Source of the DNA: Candidatus Rifleibacteriota bacterium
GTDB lineage: Bacteria > Riflebacteria > Ozemobacteria > Ozemobacterales > Ozemobacteraceae
Assembly: GCA_029565415.1 (NCBI GenBank)
Contig: JAKQOH010000180.1
Span: 1-38,361 of the forward strand
DNA length: 38,361 bases
Reading direction: 5' to 3'
Shown here: piece by piece, positions 1 to 7,991 of the stretch
Layout of the letters: each line of letters opens with the position of its first letter
How positions within the stretch are numbered: position 1 is the stretch's first letter
Notes under the pieces: model-generated
What the model was told of the DNA's origin: nothing
Database searches by the model: none
The model's input: the letters and a program-made list of their open reading frames with translations, nothing else
Program-made: the position numbers and the translations under genes

Positions 1-1101
1 GGGGGGGCGGGCGAAGGAGGTGGGGGTGCGGCCTCCTGTGACGGCCGCGGGCGGCGGGTAGCCGATCCCGAGCAGGGGTGGAAAGACGCGGCGGCCCGTT
101 CCCGAGAGGCGCAGGCGAATGCGATAGGCGGAGGGGCCGGATTCGATGAAGCCGGCGACGGACATCCCCGGCGCAAACAGGCGGCGCATGAGGCGGCGCT
201 GGAGCGGTTCGACGTGCTTGCCGAGGCGCTCCAACAGCTGGGGGTCGAGACACGGCGCGAGTTCATGGGGGTCACCGGCCGCCTGATCGGTCTGCCACTG
301 GCCTTCGGCGACTTCGGACAGGGTGCGGGCGAGGGTTGCCATCGCCTGGCGCAGGGCGGAGGATTCGCGGTGGAGGATGGGAGCGGCCTCGAGAGACTGG
401 GCGGCGAGATCGTCCATCACCGTCAGGCCGAGCGAAATCGGCAGCCGGAACACCTGTTTCGTCTCGTTCCAGCCGAGCCGGGGCCCGTCGACCGTGGCAT
501 CCTCGACCCCGCGCGGGAGGCGGTTATAGACGAAGAGCAGGCGCTCGCGGGCGAGATGGGGCAGCGCCGATCGGCTTCGCAGCAGGGCATCGAGAAGCAA
601 CAGGCTGCGTGCATCGGTGGTCGTGATGAGCACGCCGGCCGGACTGCCGGCTTCGCCGCCGCGCCGCTGCAGGAAGCTTTCGGCAGCGACGAACGCATCC
701 CCGCCGGGGGCCAGGTTGATCAGAACGACGTCGAACTGCGACCGGAGCTGGAGGAAAAAATCGCGAAGCGAGGTGTCGGTCAGCAGCCGGACGGGATCAC
801 CAAGACGGAATGCCGGAAAGAACGAGATTCGTTCGGTCGGCGTGAAGAAAAAGGTTCGCCTGAACCGCGACGTGCCCTCGGTCGCGAGCTCGACGAGATC
901 GGCATAGGTTTCGAGGGTGACGGCGCGGGGAAACGTGGCCCGGAGCTGCTGGGGAAAGGCTGCGTTGGCGTCGATGACCGCGACCTTCCGGCCCCGCGAC
1001 TGCAGGTAGACGGCGAGGTGCGCGACGATGCTCGATTTGCCGCTTCCACCGCGGATCGAGCCGAACAGAAACACCGGAGTGAGAAATGCCGCGCTGCCCA
1101 T
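1..1101 (-). CDS. MinD/ParA-like P-loop ATPase, partial (C-terminus beyond window edge)
   Basis: An open frame on the minus strand starts at ATG 1101 and runs 367 codons to base 1 without a stop, so the C-terminus is missing. The N-terminus has the ParA/MinD layout: a hydrophobic strand, then RGGSGKS (residues 17-23), then VAVIDAN about 25 residues later, and a Walker B-like FDVVLINLAP near residues 123-132. In the family the signature lysine precedes GGxGK and an Asp ends Walker B. Here these are Arg17 and Asn129, so ATP hydrolysis or dimer activation may be altered. It is the last of three co-oriented genes after parB and the MBL hydrolase, which suggests a role in segregation or protein positioning (inference). 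The upstream in-frame stop lies at about 1114-1116. No strong ribosome site is seen. Confidence 0.72.
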   Translation of the reverse strand, partial: MGSAAFLTPVFLFGSIRGGSGKSSIVAHLAVYLQSRGRKVAVIDANAAFPQQLRATFPRAVTLETYADLVELATEGTSRFRRTFFFTPTERISFFPAFRLGDPVRLLTDTSLRDFFLQLRSQFDVVLINLAPGGDAFVAAESFLQRRGGEAGSPAGVLITTTDARSLLLLDALLRSRSALPHLARERLLFVYNRLPRGVEDATVDGPRLGWNETKQVFRLPISLGLTVMDDLAAQSLEAAPILHRESSALRQAMATLARTLSEVAEGQWQTDQAAGDPHELAPCLDPQLLERLGKHVEPLQRRLMRRLFAPGMSVAGFIESGPSAYRIRLRLSGTGRRVFPPLLGIGYPPPAAVTGGRTPTSFARPP

Positions 1102-1166
1102 GCCGCGCTCATACTAACACATCGCGGGTCCGGGGAAAACGGCGGGGGAACCGATGACGGAGGGGG

Positions 1167-2054
1167 TTACAGTTGGATGACGAGCCCTTCATACGCGGCC
1201 TGGGTCGAGGGAAAGGCCTCCCGGGCGCGTTTCTCGATCGCATCGATGGCATCGTCGTTGTGCAGCGGATCGTGGTGGGTGAGGATCAGGTGTTTCACCC
1301 CGGCCGTCTTCGCGATCCGTGCCCCCTCGAGCATCGTCGAGTGGCCCCAGCCGATCTTGTTGGGTCCTTTTCTGCCGTGTGCCGACGGGTCGTACTCCTC
1401 GGGTGTATACTGGGCGTCATAGATCAGCAGGTCGGCGCCGGTCGTGAGCTCCATCAGGTTGGCATCGAGCGTGCCGTCCGAGGGGTGCTCGCAGTCCGTC
1501 GCGATGACGACGCTCTGCTCGCCGTCCTGGATGCGGTAGCCGAGCACGCCGTTGGGGTGGATGAGACGCCGGGCCGAAACCTGGGCTGAGCCGATCTCGA
1601 TCGGTTTGCCCTGCATCGGGTTGAAGGTGAGCCGGGCGCTGAGGGTGTTCAGATCGACGGGGAAGTAGAAGTGCTCCATCTGGCCGCGCAGCGTGGCTTC
1701 GAGACGGTCATCGACGTCCGAGGCACCGTACAGGTTCAGCACGTTGCACGAGGTGTCGACGCGCTGACCGGAAGTGTCGCGCGAGCCGATGTAGGCGGGC
1801 GGGAAGAACGGGAAGCCCTGGATGTGGTCCCAATGGGAGTGGGTGAAGAGGACATGGGCGACGCCCTTGCCCTTGCCGAAGTCGCCCTTCAGCAATTCAA
1901 GACCGAGAAGACGGATTCCGGTGCCGGCATCGATGATGATGAGATGCCCTTCGTTGGTGCGGATCTCGATGCAGGTCGTGTTGCCGCCATAGCGAATGGT
2001 ATCTTTCCCCGGGACGGGGACCGATCCTCTGACACCCCAGAATTTGATATACAC
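1167..2054 (-). CDS. Metallo-beta-lactamase-fold hydrolase (phosphodiesterase-like)
   Basis: This 295-residue cytoplasmic protein has no signal peptide. It opens with KFWGVRGSVPVPG and GGNTTC, typical of the MBL subgroup that includes cyclic-nucleotide and phosphoribosyl-cyclic-phosphate phosphodiesterases. The dinuclear zinc signature HSHWDH is at residues 72-77. Further candidate ligands are a His in RRLIHPNG, the Asp of ATDCEHP and the His pair of LTHHDP near the C-terminus. The start is GTG at 2054; the family N-terminus begins right here, so no longer start is expected. A purine-rich AAGGG lies about 11 nt upstream. It sits 48 bp downstream of parB and is probably co-transcribed with it. 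The substrate cannot be told from sequence. Confidence 0.85.
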   Translation of the reverse strand: MYIKFWGVRGSVPVPGKDTIRYGGNTTCIEIRTNEGHLIIIDAGTGIRLLGLELLKGDFGKGKGVAHVLFTHSHWDHIQGFPFFPPAYIGSRDTSGQRVDTSCNVLNLYGASDVDDRLEATLRGQMEHFYFPVDLNTLSARLTFNPMQGKPIEIGSAQVSARRLIHPNGVLGYRIQDGEQSVVIATDCEHPSDGTLDANLMELTTGADLLIYDAQYTPEEYDPSAHGRKGPNKIGWGHSTMLEGARIAKTAGVKHLILTHHDPLHNDDAIDAIEKRAREAFPSTQAAYEGLVIQL

Positions 2055-2102
2055 CTTCTGCGGATCCCTTCTTTGGGCTGATATTCTGCCGGCCGGCCCC
2101 GG

Positions 2103-2975
2103 CTAGCCCGGGCGGACCGACAGCATCAGTTCCACGACGCGTTCCAGGTCTTCGTTGTTATAGAACTCGATCTCGATGCGACTCTTCGCACGCCCCTGCC
2201 GGATGTGAACCTTCGCCCCCAACAGCTCCTGGAGCCGGGTTTCCACCTGGCGCACGTGGATGTCGCCTGATTCCGTACGTTTCTTCGCAACACGGGCTTT
2301 TCTGCCGTTCCGGCTGTCGTCCGGTTTCGACTCGGCGAGCTCCTTCTCGGTCTCGTACACCGAGAGATTCTGGGTAAGGATCCGGTCGACCCATTTCTGC
2401 ACGTCGTGCGGCTCGCGCAGGCCGGCGAGCATCTTCGCGTGACCGGCCGAGATCTTCCCGGCAGCGATCAACTGCTGCACGTGAGCGGGCAGGGACAACA
2501 GGCGCAGCCGGTTCGTCAGGGCCGAGCGGCTCCGCCCGAGACGCTTCGCGAGCTCGTCGTGAGTCAGACCGAACTCGAGGATGATCTGCCGGAGCGTCAT
2601 CGCCTCTTCGACGGGGTTCAGATCCTCGCGCTGGATGTTCTCGATCAGGCCGGCCAGCAGCGTCTGCTGCTCGTTCAGGTCGCGCAGTACCGCGGGAATA
2701 CAGGTCAGTCCGGCGATCTTGCAGGCCTGATACCGCCGTTCCCCTGAAATGATCTGGTACCCGTCGCCCCATCGGCGCACGAGAATCGGCTGGAGAACGC
2801 CGTTCGCGCGTATCGACTGGGCGAGCTCTTCCAGTGTGTTGCGGTCAAAGAGCTTCCGGGGCTGGTTCGGGTTCGGGGTCACCTTCTCGATCGGGAGGAG
2901 ATCGAACGTCAATCCGGCCGGGGTCGGGGAAGCACTCTTCCCCTCGCTCATGGTATCGGCAAATCCATCCTGCAC
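2103..2975 (-). CDS. parB: ParB/Spo0J chromosome-partitioning protein
   Basis: ParB is a CTP-dependent DNA clamp that loads at parS and recruits SMC/condensin. All core boxes are present: LLPIEKVTPNPNQPRK, the CTP-binding GERRYQA (about residues 78-84), ENIQREDLNPVEEA and a helix-turn-helix GLTHDELAKRLGRSRSALTNRL, followed by a C-terminal dimerisation region. I chose GTG 2975 (290 aa). GAAAGG lies just upstream, and a TTGACA promoter ends at about 3006, so the longer frame opening at 3035 would begin inside the promoter. ATG 2951 is a possible alternative. The N-terminus lacks the usual basic RGLDALL-type ParA-contact motif. scpA and scpB lie 5 kb away on the other strand. Downstream are the MBL protein and a MinD-like ATPase. 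Confidence 0.93.
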   Translation of the reverse strand: MQDGFADTMSEGKSASPTPAGLTFDLLPIEKVTPNPNQPRKLFDRNTLEELAQSIRANGVLQPILVRRWGDGYQIISGERRYQACKIAGLTCIPAVLRDLNEQQTLLAGLIENIQREDLNPVEEAMTLRQIILEFGLTHDELAKRLGRSRSALTNRLRLLSLPAHVQQLIAAGKISAGHAKMLAGLREPHDVQKWVDRILTQNLSVYETEKELAESKPDDSRNGRKARVAKKRTESGDIHVRQVETRLQELLGAKVHIRQGRAKSRIEIEFYNNEDLERVVELMLSVRPG

Positions 2976-3005
2976 GTGAAGACCTTTCAAAAAAATATTC
3001 CTCAA

Positions 3006-3035
3006 AACGTAGCAGAGACGACGCGGGCTTGTCAA
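3006..3035 (-). promoter_or_regulatory. Predicted sigma70-type promoter of parB
   Basis: On the minus strand TTGACA (3035-3030) is followed after 18 bp by TACGTT (3011-3006). The -35 is perfect and the -10 is weak. Predicted initiation near 2999 gives a leader of about 25 nt to GTG 2975. This supports the shorter parB start. Confidence 0.55.
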
Positions 3036-3054
3036 CGAAGCCGTCCCTCCGGCA

Positions 3055-3084
3055 TTGATTCACCGGGGGCTGCGCACGTATAAT
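3055..3084 (+). promoter_or_regulatory. Predicted strong sigma70-type promoter of the envelope operon
   Basis: TTGATT (3055-3060), an 18-bp spacer and a perfect TATAAT (3079-3084) lie 36 bp upstream of ATG 3120. GGAGG at 3107-3111 supplies the ribosome site. It is back to back with the parB promoter, so the 3000-3090 region is a divergent control region. Confidence 0.7.
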
Positions 3085-3119
3085 GAACCCTACATCCCGT
3101 TCGACCGGAGGTCAGACTC

Positions 3120-4355
3120 ATGAACACACAACGCCGTTTCCGCCGTTTGGGGCGGGGAATTGCCCTCGCCGTCATCCTCGCCGCCCTGGCCGTCGCGGCC
3201 CCCGCGCGAGCACAGCAGGCCATCCAGATGACCAGCGAGTACCAGCAGGCCCAGCAGCAGCTCGCCCAGTCGGACTTCGAGGGCGCGATCGTCACCCTCC
3301 AGGGGCTCCTGTCGAACTCCCAGACGGTCGCCGCCGCCCAGGTCGAGATCGGCTCGATCCGCATGCGCCAGGCTGAGAACGAGATGTCCCAGGCGCTTGC
3401 CCACTTTTCCGACGCCGCCACCAGCCTTTCACAAGGCATCAAGGGGAACGGCGCGAAAGGGCCCGACGCGGCACGCATCATGTACGATCTGGGCAGGATC
3501 TACGAAGAACGGCTCAACGACTACCCCAAGGCCGCCGACATGTACAACCGGGTGATCACCTCGTATCCGAACTTCATGTCGATCGACAAGGTCGTCTACC
3601 ATCTCGGAACCACCTATGAACGCCTCGGAAAGCGCGAAGAGGCCGCGAAGATGTTCGGCGACATCGTCACGAAATACCCGTACAGCTCCTTTTTCCAGGA
3701 GTCCCAGCGCCGGATGAAGAATCTTGCGCCGGGCACCGGCCAGGCCGCCGCGGCCATCGAGGCCCAGGAAGGTCTCGTCGATGGGGCGCGCTCGGATTCC
3801 CAGAGCGCCCAGGCCAACATGGATCTCGGCGCCATGCATGCCCGCCAGGGGAACTACGCCAAGGCCGTCGAAGCTTACAAAAAGGCCGCCGCCGAAGCCA
3901 CCAGCCCCGAAATGGCCCGGGACGCATATCGCCAGATGGCCAGCCTGATGGACGAAAAGCAGAAGGATTACAAGGGAGCAGCCGCCGCCCTCGAAGAGCT
4001 GATCCAGAAGTATCCGGATGCCCAGGGCACCGAGGACAGCATGTTCCGGCTCGGCCGCATCTACGAAGAGAATCTCACCAACTACAAAACGCGTGTCATC
4101 GACGGGAACGTCCGATACCGGAAGGACGACGAGAGTGCGCGCAAGGCGATCGAGTATTACGACCGGCTCACGGAAAGGTTCCCGGATGCCGATGTATCGG
4201 CTGACGCCTACCTTCGCAAGGGCGAGCTGTACCGCACGCAGTTGAAGGACACGGATGAGGCCCGGAAGCAGTATTCCGAGTTCCTCAAGCGGTACCCCGA
4301 CCACGCGGAGGCCGATACTGCCCGCGAAAGGTTGAAACAGCTTGAAAATGAGTAG
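3120..4355 (+). CDS. Exported tetratricopeptide-repeat protein
   Basis: This 411-residue protein has a Sec signal peptide: arginines, a hydrophobic core LALAVILAALAVAAP, and likely cleavage after ARA near residue 31. The rest is helical TPR repeats. Several have the form 'lGriYEe...nYpkA...y.r....yP', matching the BamD/YbgF/CpoB-like type used in periplasmic scaffolds. Repeats are clearest at about residues 115-200 and 235-405. The C-terminus (YSEFLKRYPDHAEADTARERL) is typical of such repeats. Strong promoter and GGAGG site are upstream. It overlaps the next gene, encoding a beta-barrel-like protein, by 8 nt, so the two may act together at the outer membrane (inference). Confidence 0.85.
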   Translation: MNTQRRFRRLGRGIALAVILAALAVAAPARAQQAIQMTSEYQQAQQQLAQSDFEGAIVTLQGLLSNSQTVAAAQVEIGSIRMRQAENEMSQALAHFSDAATSLSQGIKGNGAKGPDAARIMYDLGRIYEERLNDYPKAADMYNRVITSYPNFMSIDKVVYHLGTTYERLGKREEAAKMFGDIVTKYPYSSFFQESQRRMKNLAPGTGQAAAAIEAQEGLVDGARSDSQSAQANMDLGAMHARQGNYAKAVEAYKKAAAEATSPEMARDAYRQMASLMDEKQKDYKGAAAALEELIQKYPDAQGTEDSMFRLGRIYEENLTNYKTRVIDGNVRYRKDDESARKAIEYYDRLTERFPDADVSADAYLRKGELYRTQLKDTDEARKQYSEFLKRYPDHAEADTARERLKQLENE

Positions 4356-5079
4356 CTCTTCGAGCTTCTTCGCTTCGTTCGTATCGAAGGCGGCCGGCTT
4401 CGTGCTGGCCGCCTCGTTGTTCATTGCCGGTCCGGCACCCGCCCTGGCCCAGGAGGTCGGCGACGCGACCCTGTCCGGCCTGTCGGGAACCATGCTTGTG
4501 CCCGGCCTCGAGGTGCTGCCTCCCGGCGGGGCGCGTGCCGCCGCGCACATCAACGGGGGCGACGGGGTCGACCGGGTCGGTTCGCTGAAAGGCACCTTCG
4601 CCTTTTCGGACGACACCGAGATTGCCGTGATGAAGCGGTTCGTCACCGGCTCTGGCAAGACCCAGTTCGACCCCGCGTTCTCCGTGAAATACCGCATCCG
4701 GCCGACGGTCACGGCGGCGGCGATCATCGACACGACCGAGGGCTGGAACGAGTCGGTCATGCTGCTGACAGGCCTGCCCGGCAACAAGGTCGTGGTGGGC
4801 CTCGGCGCGAATTTGTCGCTCGAGGGGAGCGACCGGTATGCCCATTTCGGCCGGTACCCCGACCGGTTTTCCCCCGTCGATCCCCTGTTTTTCGTGATGG
4901 GGGCCACGCTGAACATCGATCCCGAAACGCAGTTGATCATGGACTACGCCGGGAACGACTTCCTCCTCGGTCTCCGGCATCACCTCAATGATGCGCTTGC
5001 GCTCGATTTCGGGTATCTTGCTCCCGACAACCTCACGCGCGAAAGCAGGTACACCCTCGGAGCCAATTTCGGCTTCTGA
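4348..5079 (+). CDS. Putative exported outer-membrane beta-barrel protein
   Basis: The protein has about 243 residues with a signal peptide (hydrophobic stretch AAGFVLAASLFIAG, likely cleavage after ALA before QEVG). The mature part alternates polar and hydrophobic residues with many Gly and aromatic residues. It ends in ...YTLGANFGF, a terminal Phe as in beta-barrels inserted by the BAM complex. GLSGTMLVPGLEVLPPGG resembles the start of YjbH/alginate-export-like barrel proteins, but I cannot assign a family. ATG 4348 overlaps the preceding stop (ATGAGTAG). TTG 4342, ten bases after AAAGG, is an alternative start. The overlap suggests translational coupling with the TPR protein. Confidence 0.68.
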   Translation: MSSSSSFFASFVSKAAGFVLAASLFIAGPAPALAQEVGDATLSGLSGTMLVPGLEVLPPGGARAAAHINGGDGVDRVGSLKGTFAFSDDTEIAVMKRFVTGSGKTQFDPAFSVKYRIRPTVTAAAIIDTTEGWNESVMLLTGLPGNKVVVGLGANLSLEGSDRYAHFGRYPDRFSPVDPLFFVMGATLNIDPETQLIMDYAGNDFLLGLRHHLNDALALDFGYLAPDNLTRESRYTLGANFGF

Positions 5080-5092
5080 GCCCCGAAACCGC

Positions 5093-5746
5093 ATGGCCGT
5101 CTACATTCTCAACGCGATTCTCGCCGTCGCCTGCACCTGGCTTGCCTGGCGGCTGTTCGATCTGCACGAACGGCTGAACGGTCGTCAGATGCCCGATTTC
5201 GCCTACATCGAGGGCGTCTCCGGCATCATCGATGCGGCAGAATCCTACGATGCGCCCCACGCTCTCGGGATGGCCCGCGAGGCTGAGGGGATCGCCCGCC
5301 GTCTCGGCATCGATGAGAAAGGCCTCGTATCGCTGCGGATGGCCTGCCTCCTGCACGACTGCGGTATGTTGAATATAGCGAGAGATATCATCAAGAAAGC
5401 CGGAACCCTCGATGCCGAGGAACTGTTCATCCTTCGCATGCACCCGATCATCGGGGAACTGGCGATTCGCCGCTCGGTGCCGCCGTTCGAGGATGTTCCG
5501 AGCCTGATCCGCTGGCACCACGAGAAGTTCGACGGGACCGGCTATCCCGACCGGCTGATGGGCGACGAGATCCCCCTCGTCGCCAGGATTCTCAGCCTTT
5601 CCGACGCCGTCGTGGCCATGCGCTCCGACCGGCCCTACCGGCCGGCTCTCGACGAGGAGACGATCCGGGCAGAAATCGGCCGCCAGTCTGGGCTTCAGTT
5701 CGACCCTGCCGTCGTTCGCGCGTTCCTGGAAGGAGCGGCACGATGA
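5093..5746 (+). CDS. Membrane-anchored HD-GYP domain protein
   Basis: HD-GYP proteins hydrolyse cyclic di-GMP. This 217-residue protein has one N-terminal membrane helix (about residues 3-22) and a cytosolic HD-GYP domain. Visible motifs are HD at 88-89, HPIIGE at 117-122, HHE at 142-144 and DGTGYP at 147-152. In most active members the first motif continues HDxGK; here the lysine is Met92, so activity may be reduced or altered. The larger open frame starting at 4988 overlaps the previous gene; ATG 5093, 13 nt after its stop, fits the membrane segment. Codons 94-99 form one of the AT-rich rare-codon patches discussed in the findings. It ends in an ATGA overlap with the next gene. Confidence 0.86.
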   Translation: MAVYILNAILAVACTWLAWRLFDLHERLNGRQMPDFAYIEGVSGIIDAAESYDAPHALGMAREAEGIARRLGIDEKGLVSLRMACLLHDCGMLNIARDIIKKAGTLDAEELFILRMHPIIGELAIRRSVPPFEDVPSLIRWHHEKFDGTGYPDRLMGDEIPLVARILSLSDAVVAMRSDRPYRPALDEETIRAEIGRQSGLQFDPAVVRAFLEGAAR

Positions 5747-6732
5747 TTCGCTTCCAGCCCTCCTGGATCCTCGAGTCGCTCCCGCCCGATGCGGCAAAAT
5801 CCCTGTTCATGCCTCTCGTGCCGCGGCCTTCGTCGCTGATGTGGTTCAAACGTCTGGGCATCCGGATGTACGTGAACGATCCTCTCGAAAGCCGGGCCAT
5901 GCTTCTCCGGACGCTCCTTGCCGAAGGCGAGCGCTTCACCGAGCAGAACCGGCGCCGGTTCAACCGGGTCATCCGCAAATCCCTCGATCTCCAGATGAAC
6001 CCGTTCCGGAACTGGGAGAACAAGCCCTTTTCGGCTTCACAGCTCGATTATCTCTTCTACTGGCGGGAAGCCGCGTTCGAGATTTCCGAGCCCGTGCAGC
6101 GGGACATCTTCTGGAGCGCGGTTTCCGGAGTCATGGCTCACTGGATGGCGATGACCGCTGCCGGCACGACACCGGCGTTTCCTCCCGACGAGCTGCTTGC
6201 CTGCATGCTCCGCCGCCGCGAAGAGCAGTTGTTCGAATCGGCCGAAAAGGTGTATGCCCTGCACCTGCCGATCGAGGAGCTCGGGGAGGAAGTCGAAGCT
6301 GAACTGTTCGTCGTGCCCCTTCAGTTCCAGGGCAGAAAGCCGTTCGAGACGGATCACGACGTGATGTACCATGCGTGGTTCCGGGGCGATCCCGATCTCC
6401 ACGCCGCCCTGGGAGAGATCGAAGCTGCTCGCAGAGGCTGGGTGTTCGACTGGAAGAATGGCTGCAACACCGATGCGATGATCGCGAAATCCGGAAAGGC
6501 CGCCTACGCCGTTTTCATCTGGTCCGGCGCCGATCTCCCACCGCGATGGCACGAGGAGAATGTCGCCGCCGTCCTGCGCAACGCGTTTTCGACGCGCTTC
6601 CCCGCGTCCGTCCTCCGCGTCAAGGCGGCCGATGCCGGTCGCGACGACTATGATTTCCTGCTGACGATGGCCCGCCCGGGATACGCGCTTCCCGCCGACC
6701 TCCGCCAGTCTCCCGGGAACGAGCTGGGGTGA
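5743..6732 (+). CDS. Conserved-looking protein of unknown function
   Basis: This is a 329-residue soluble-looking protein with no signal peptide, no membrane segment and no motif that I recognise. It is rich in aromatic residues (YLFYWREAAFEI, WMAMTA, MYHAWF, RGWVFDWKNG). Its N-terminus repeats hydrophobic-proline patterns (LPPDAAKSLFMPLVPRP). A segment near residues 175-205 is strongly acidic. Composition and codon use match the neighbours, and the ATGA overlap with the HD-GYP gene argues that it is real and translationally coupled. Given that partner, it could be an effector or adaptor for c-di-GMP signalling or an envelope-assembly factor, but this is only context. Confidence 0.72.
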   Translation: MIRFQPSWILESLPPDAAKSLFMPLVPRPSSLMWFKRLGIRMYVNDPLESRAMLLRTLLAEGERFTEQNRRRFNRVIRKSLDLQMNPFRNWENKPFSASQLDYLFYWREAAFEISEPVQRDIFWSAVSGVMAHWMAMTAAGTTPAFPPDELLACMLRRREEQLFESAEKVYALHLPIEELGEEVEAELFVVPLQFQGRKPFETDHDVMYHAWFRGDPDLHAALGEIEAARRGWVFDWKNGCNTDAMIAKSGKAAYAVFIWSGADLPPRWHEENVAAVLRNAFSTRFPASVLRVKAADAGRDDYDFLLTMARPGYALPADLRQSPGNELG

Positions 6733-6772
6733 CGTATTCCCCGGCGGGGCCGATTGTGATACTATACCCCCC

Positions 6773-7942
6773 ATGTTCACCCCTGGATTCCCGAACACCC
6801 TCGCCAGGGCCGTTCTCGTCTACCTCCTCACCTGCGCCGTTTCCGCCGCGGCATGGGCGGCTCCGCATTTTCTCCCCACCGAGGACGTCATCGGCCCTGA
6901 CGGGATCGTTCTCACGGTGAACGACGTCACCCGCCAGCCCTACACAGGCGGCCTGGGCGGCGGCCGTCAGGACCGCATCGAAATCCAGATGACCTTCGTC
7001 AACACGGGCCGCAAAGTGTTTCCCGTCGACCCCCTGAAGGAGTTCTCGATCGAGCTCGTCGGCTCGTATCCCGCGGCCCAGCTCGACACGCCCGGCTGCC
7101 TGGCTGCCCCGTTCAACGTGAATCCCGGCACCCAGAGCCGTGGAACCCTCTGCTTCCGCGTCGATGCCTCTGAAACCGGCACCCCGATGCTGCGCCTCGT
7201 GCGGGACCGCGACGCCGTGCTGAGTATCCGGTGTGATATGGAACTTGGCCGTCTGTTCGAGCAGTCGGCGAACGGCTTTCCGGAAATCGAGGGCGGGCTC
7301 CGGCTGATCCGGTTCATGATCGAGGCCGAACGGCTCGAAATCGCCCGCGACCTCGTGGAAAAAGGACTCCGCTCGTACCCCCAGGATCAGCGCATGGTGC
7401 TGCTCTCGGCGATGGTGCGACGGCGGCTTGGAGACACCGAGGGCGCCGCCGAAGCCGTGACGAGCATCGGCGCGAACGCCTCACTCAACCGCGAGGACGC
7501 GCTGGAACTCGCCCGGCAGGCGTTTGAACTCTCCCAGTATGGGGTCGCCCAGCGGATTCTCGAGCCGTTCGCCACCTCCGGCAATCTGGCCGAGAAAGAC
7601 CTTCTCTTCCTCGCCCGGTGCTGGTATTTCGACCGGCAGTACGAGCGCGCCGAACGCCTGCTCACCGATCTGCACGCCCGCGGGTACCGGGACCGAACCC
7701 TGTATTTCACCCTCGGGAACCTCCTCGAAAAGCGCGAAGACTGGAATGGCGCCCTGCGCTGGTGGGAAAAATCCCTCGAGGTCGATCCGACCTATTACGA
7801 GGCCCAGTTCAATATCGGCGTGGCCCTCCTGCGTCTCGACGACCGGTCCGGCGCCGTCGAGCGGTGGCGCCGGGTGCTGATCATGGACCCCGATCCCGAA
7901 ACCCGACAGGCCGCCGAGGATGCCATCCGGAGCCTCGAGTGA
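6773..7942 (+). CDS. Exported protein with N-terminal beta domain and C-terminal TPR repeats
   Basis: The protein has 389 residues. The signal peptide (AVLVYLLTCAVSAAAWAA, cleavage near residue 28-30) is followed by about 130 residues of beta-type sequence (VLTVNDVTRQ, IEIQMTFVNTGRKVFPVDPLKEFSIEL) resembling extracellular Ig-like or DUF4352-like modules. TPR or Sel1-like helices follow from about residue 180 to the end, for example YFTLGNLLEKREDWNGALRWWEKSLEVDP. The only cysteines in the beta domain lie in PGCLAAPF and TLCFRVD, a possible disulphide, and in SIRCD. It lies 40 nt after the unknown protein and 49 nt before scpA. It probably completes the envelope part of the operon. Confidence 0.8.
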   Translation: MFTPGFPNTLARAVLVYLLTCAVSAAAWAAPHFLPTEDVIGPDGIVLTVNDVTRQPYTGGLGGGRQDRIEIQMTFVNTGRKVFPVDPLKEFSIELVGSYPAAQLDTPGCLAAPFNVNPGTQSRGTLCFRVDASETGTPMLRLVRDRDAVLSIRCDMELGRLFEQSANGFPEIEGGLRLIRFMIEAERLEIARDLVEKGLRSYPQDQRMVLLSAMVRRRLGDTEGAAEAVTSIGANASLNREDALELARQAFELSQYGVAQRILEPFATSGNLAEKDLLFLARCWYFDRQYERAERLLTDLHARGYRDRTLYFTLGNLLEKREDWNGALRWWEKSLEVDPTYYEAQFNIGVALLRLDDRSGAVERWRRVLIMDPDPETRQAAEDAIRSLE

Positions 7943-7991
7943 TCGAAATGAATATATATCTGATAATATACTCCGACGGAGCAGCAGAACG

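Noticed and set aside
214..1422. A 402-residue open frame on the plus strand
   Set aside because: It overlaps two minus-strand genes with P-loop and HSHWDH motifs. It has no recognised domain and an arginine/glycine-rich composition typical of a shadow.
2968..2983. A parS-like site at the parB start (CACGTG at 2973-2978)
   Set aside because: Only about 10 of 16 positions match the parS consensus, and CACGTG occurs in several other places of the window, so it is not convincing.
3006..3035. A longer parB start at 3035
   Set aside because: The extra residues would be coded inside the predicted promoter, and GTG 2975 has a better ribosome site.
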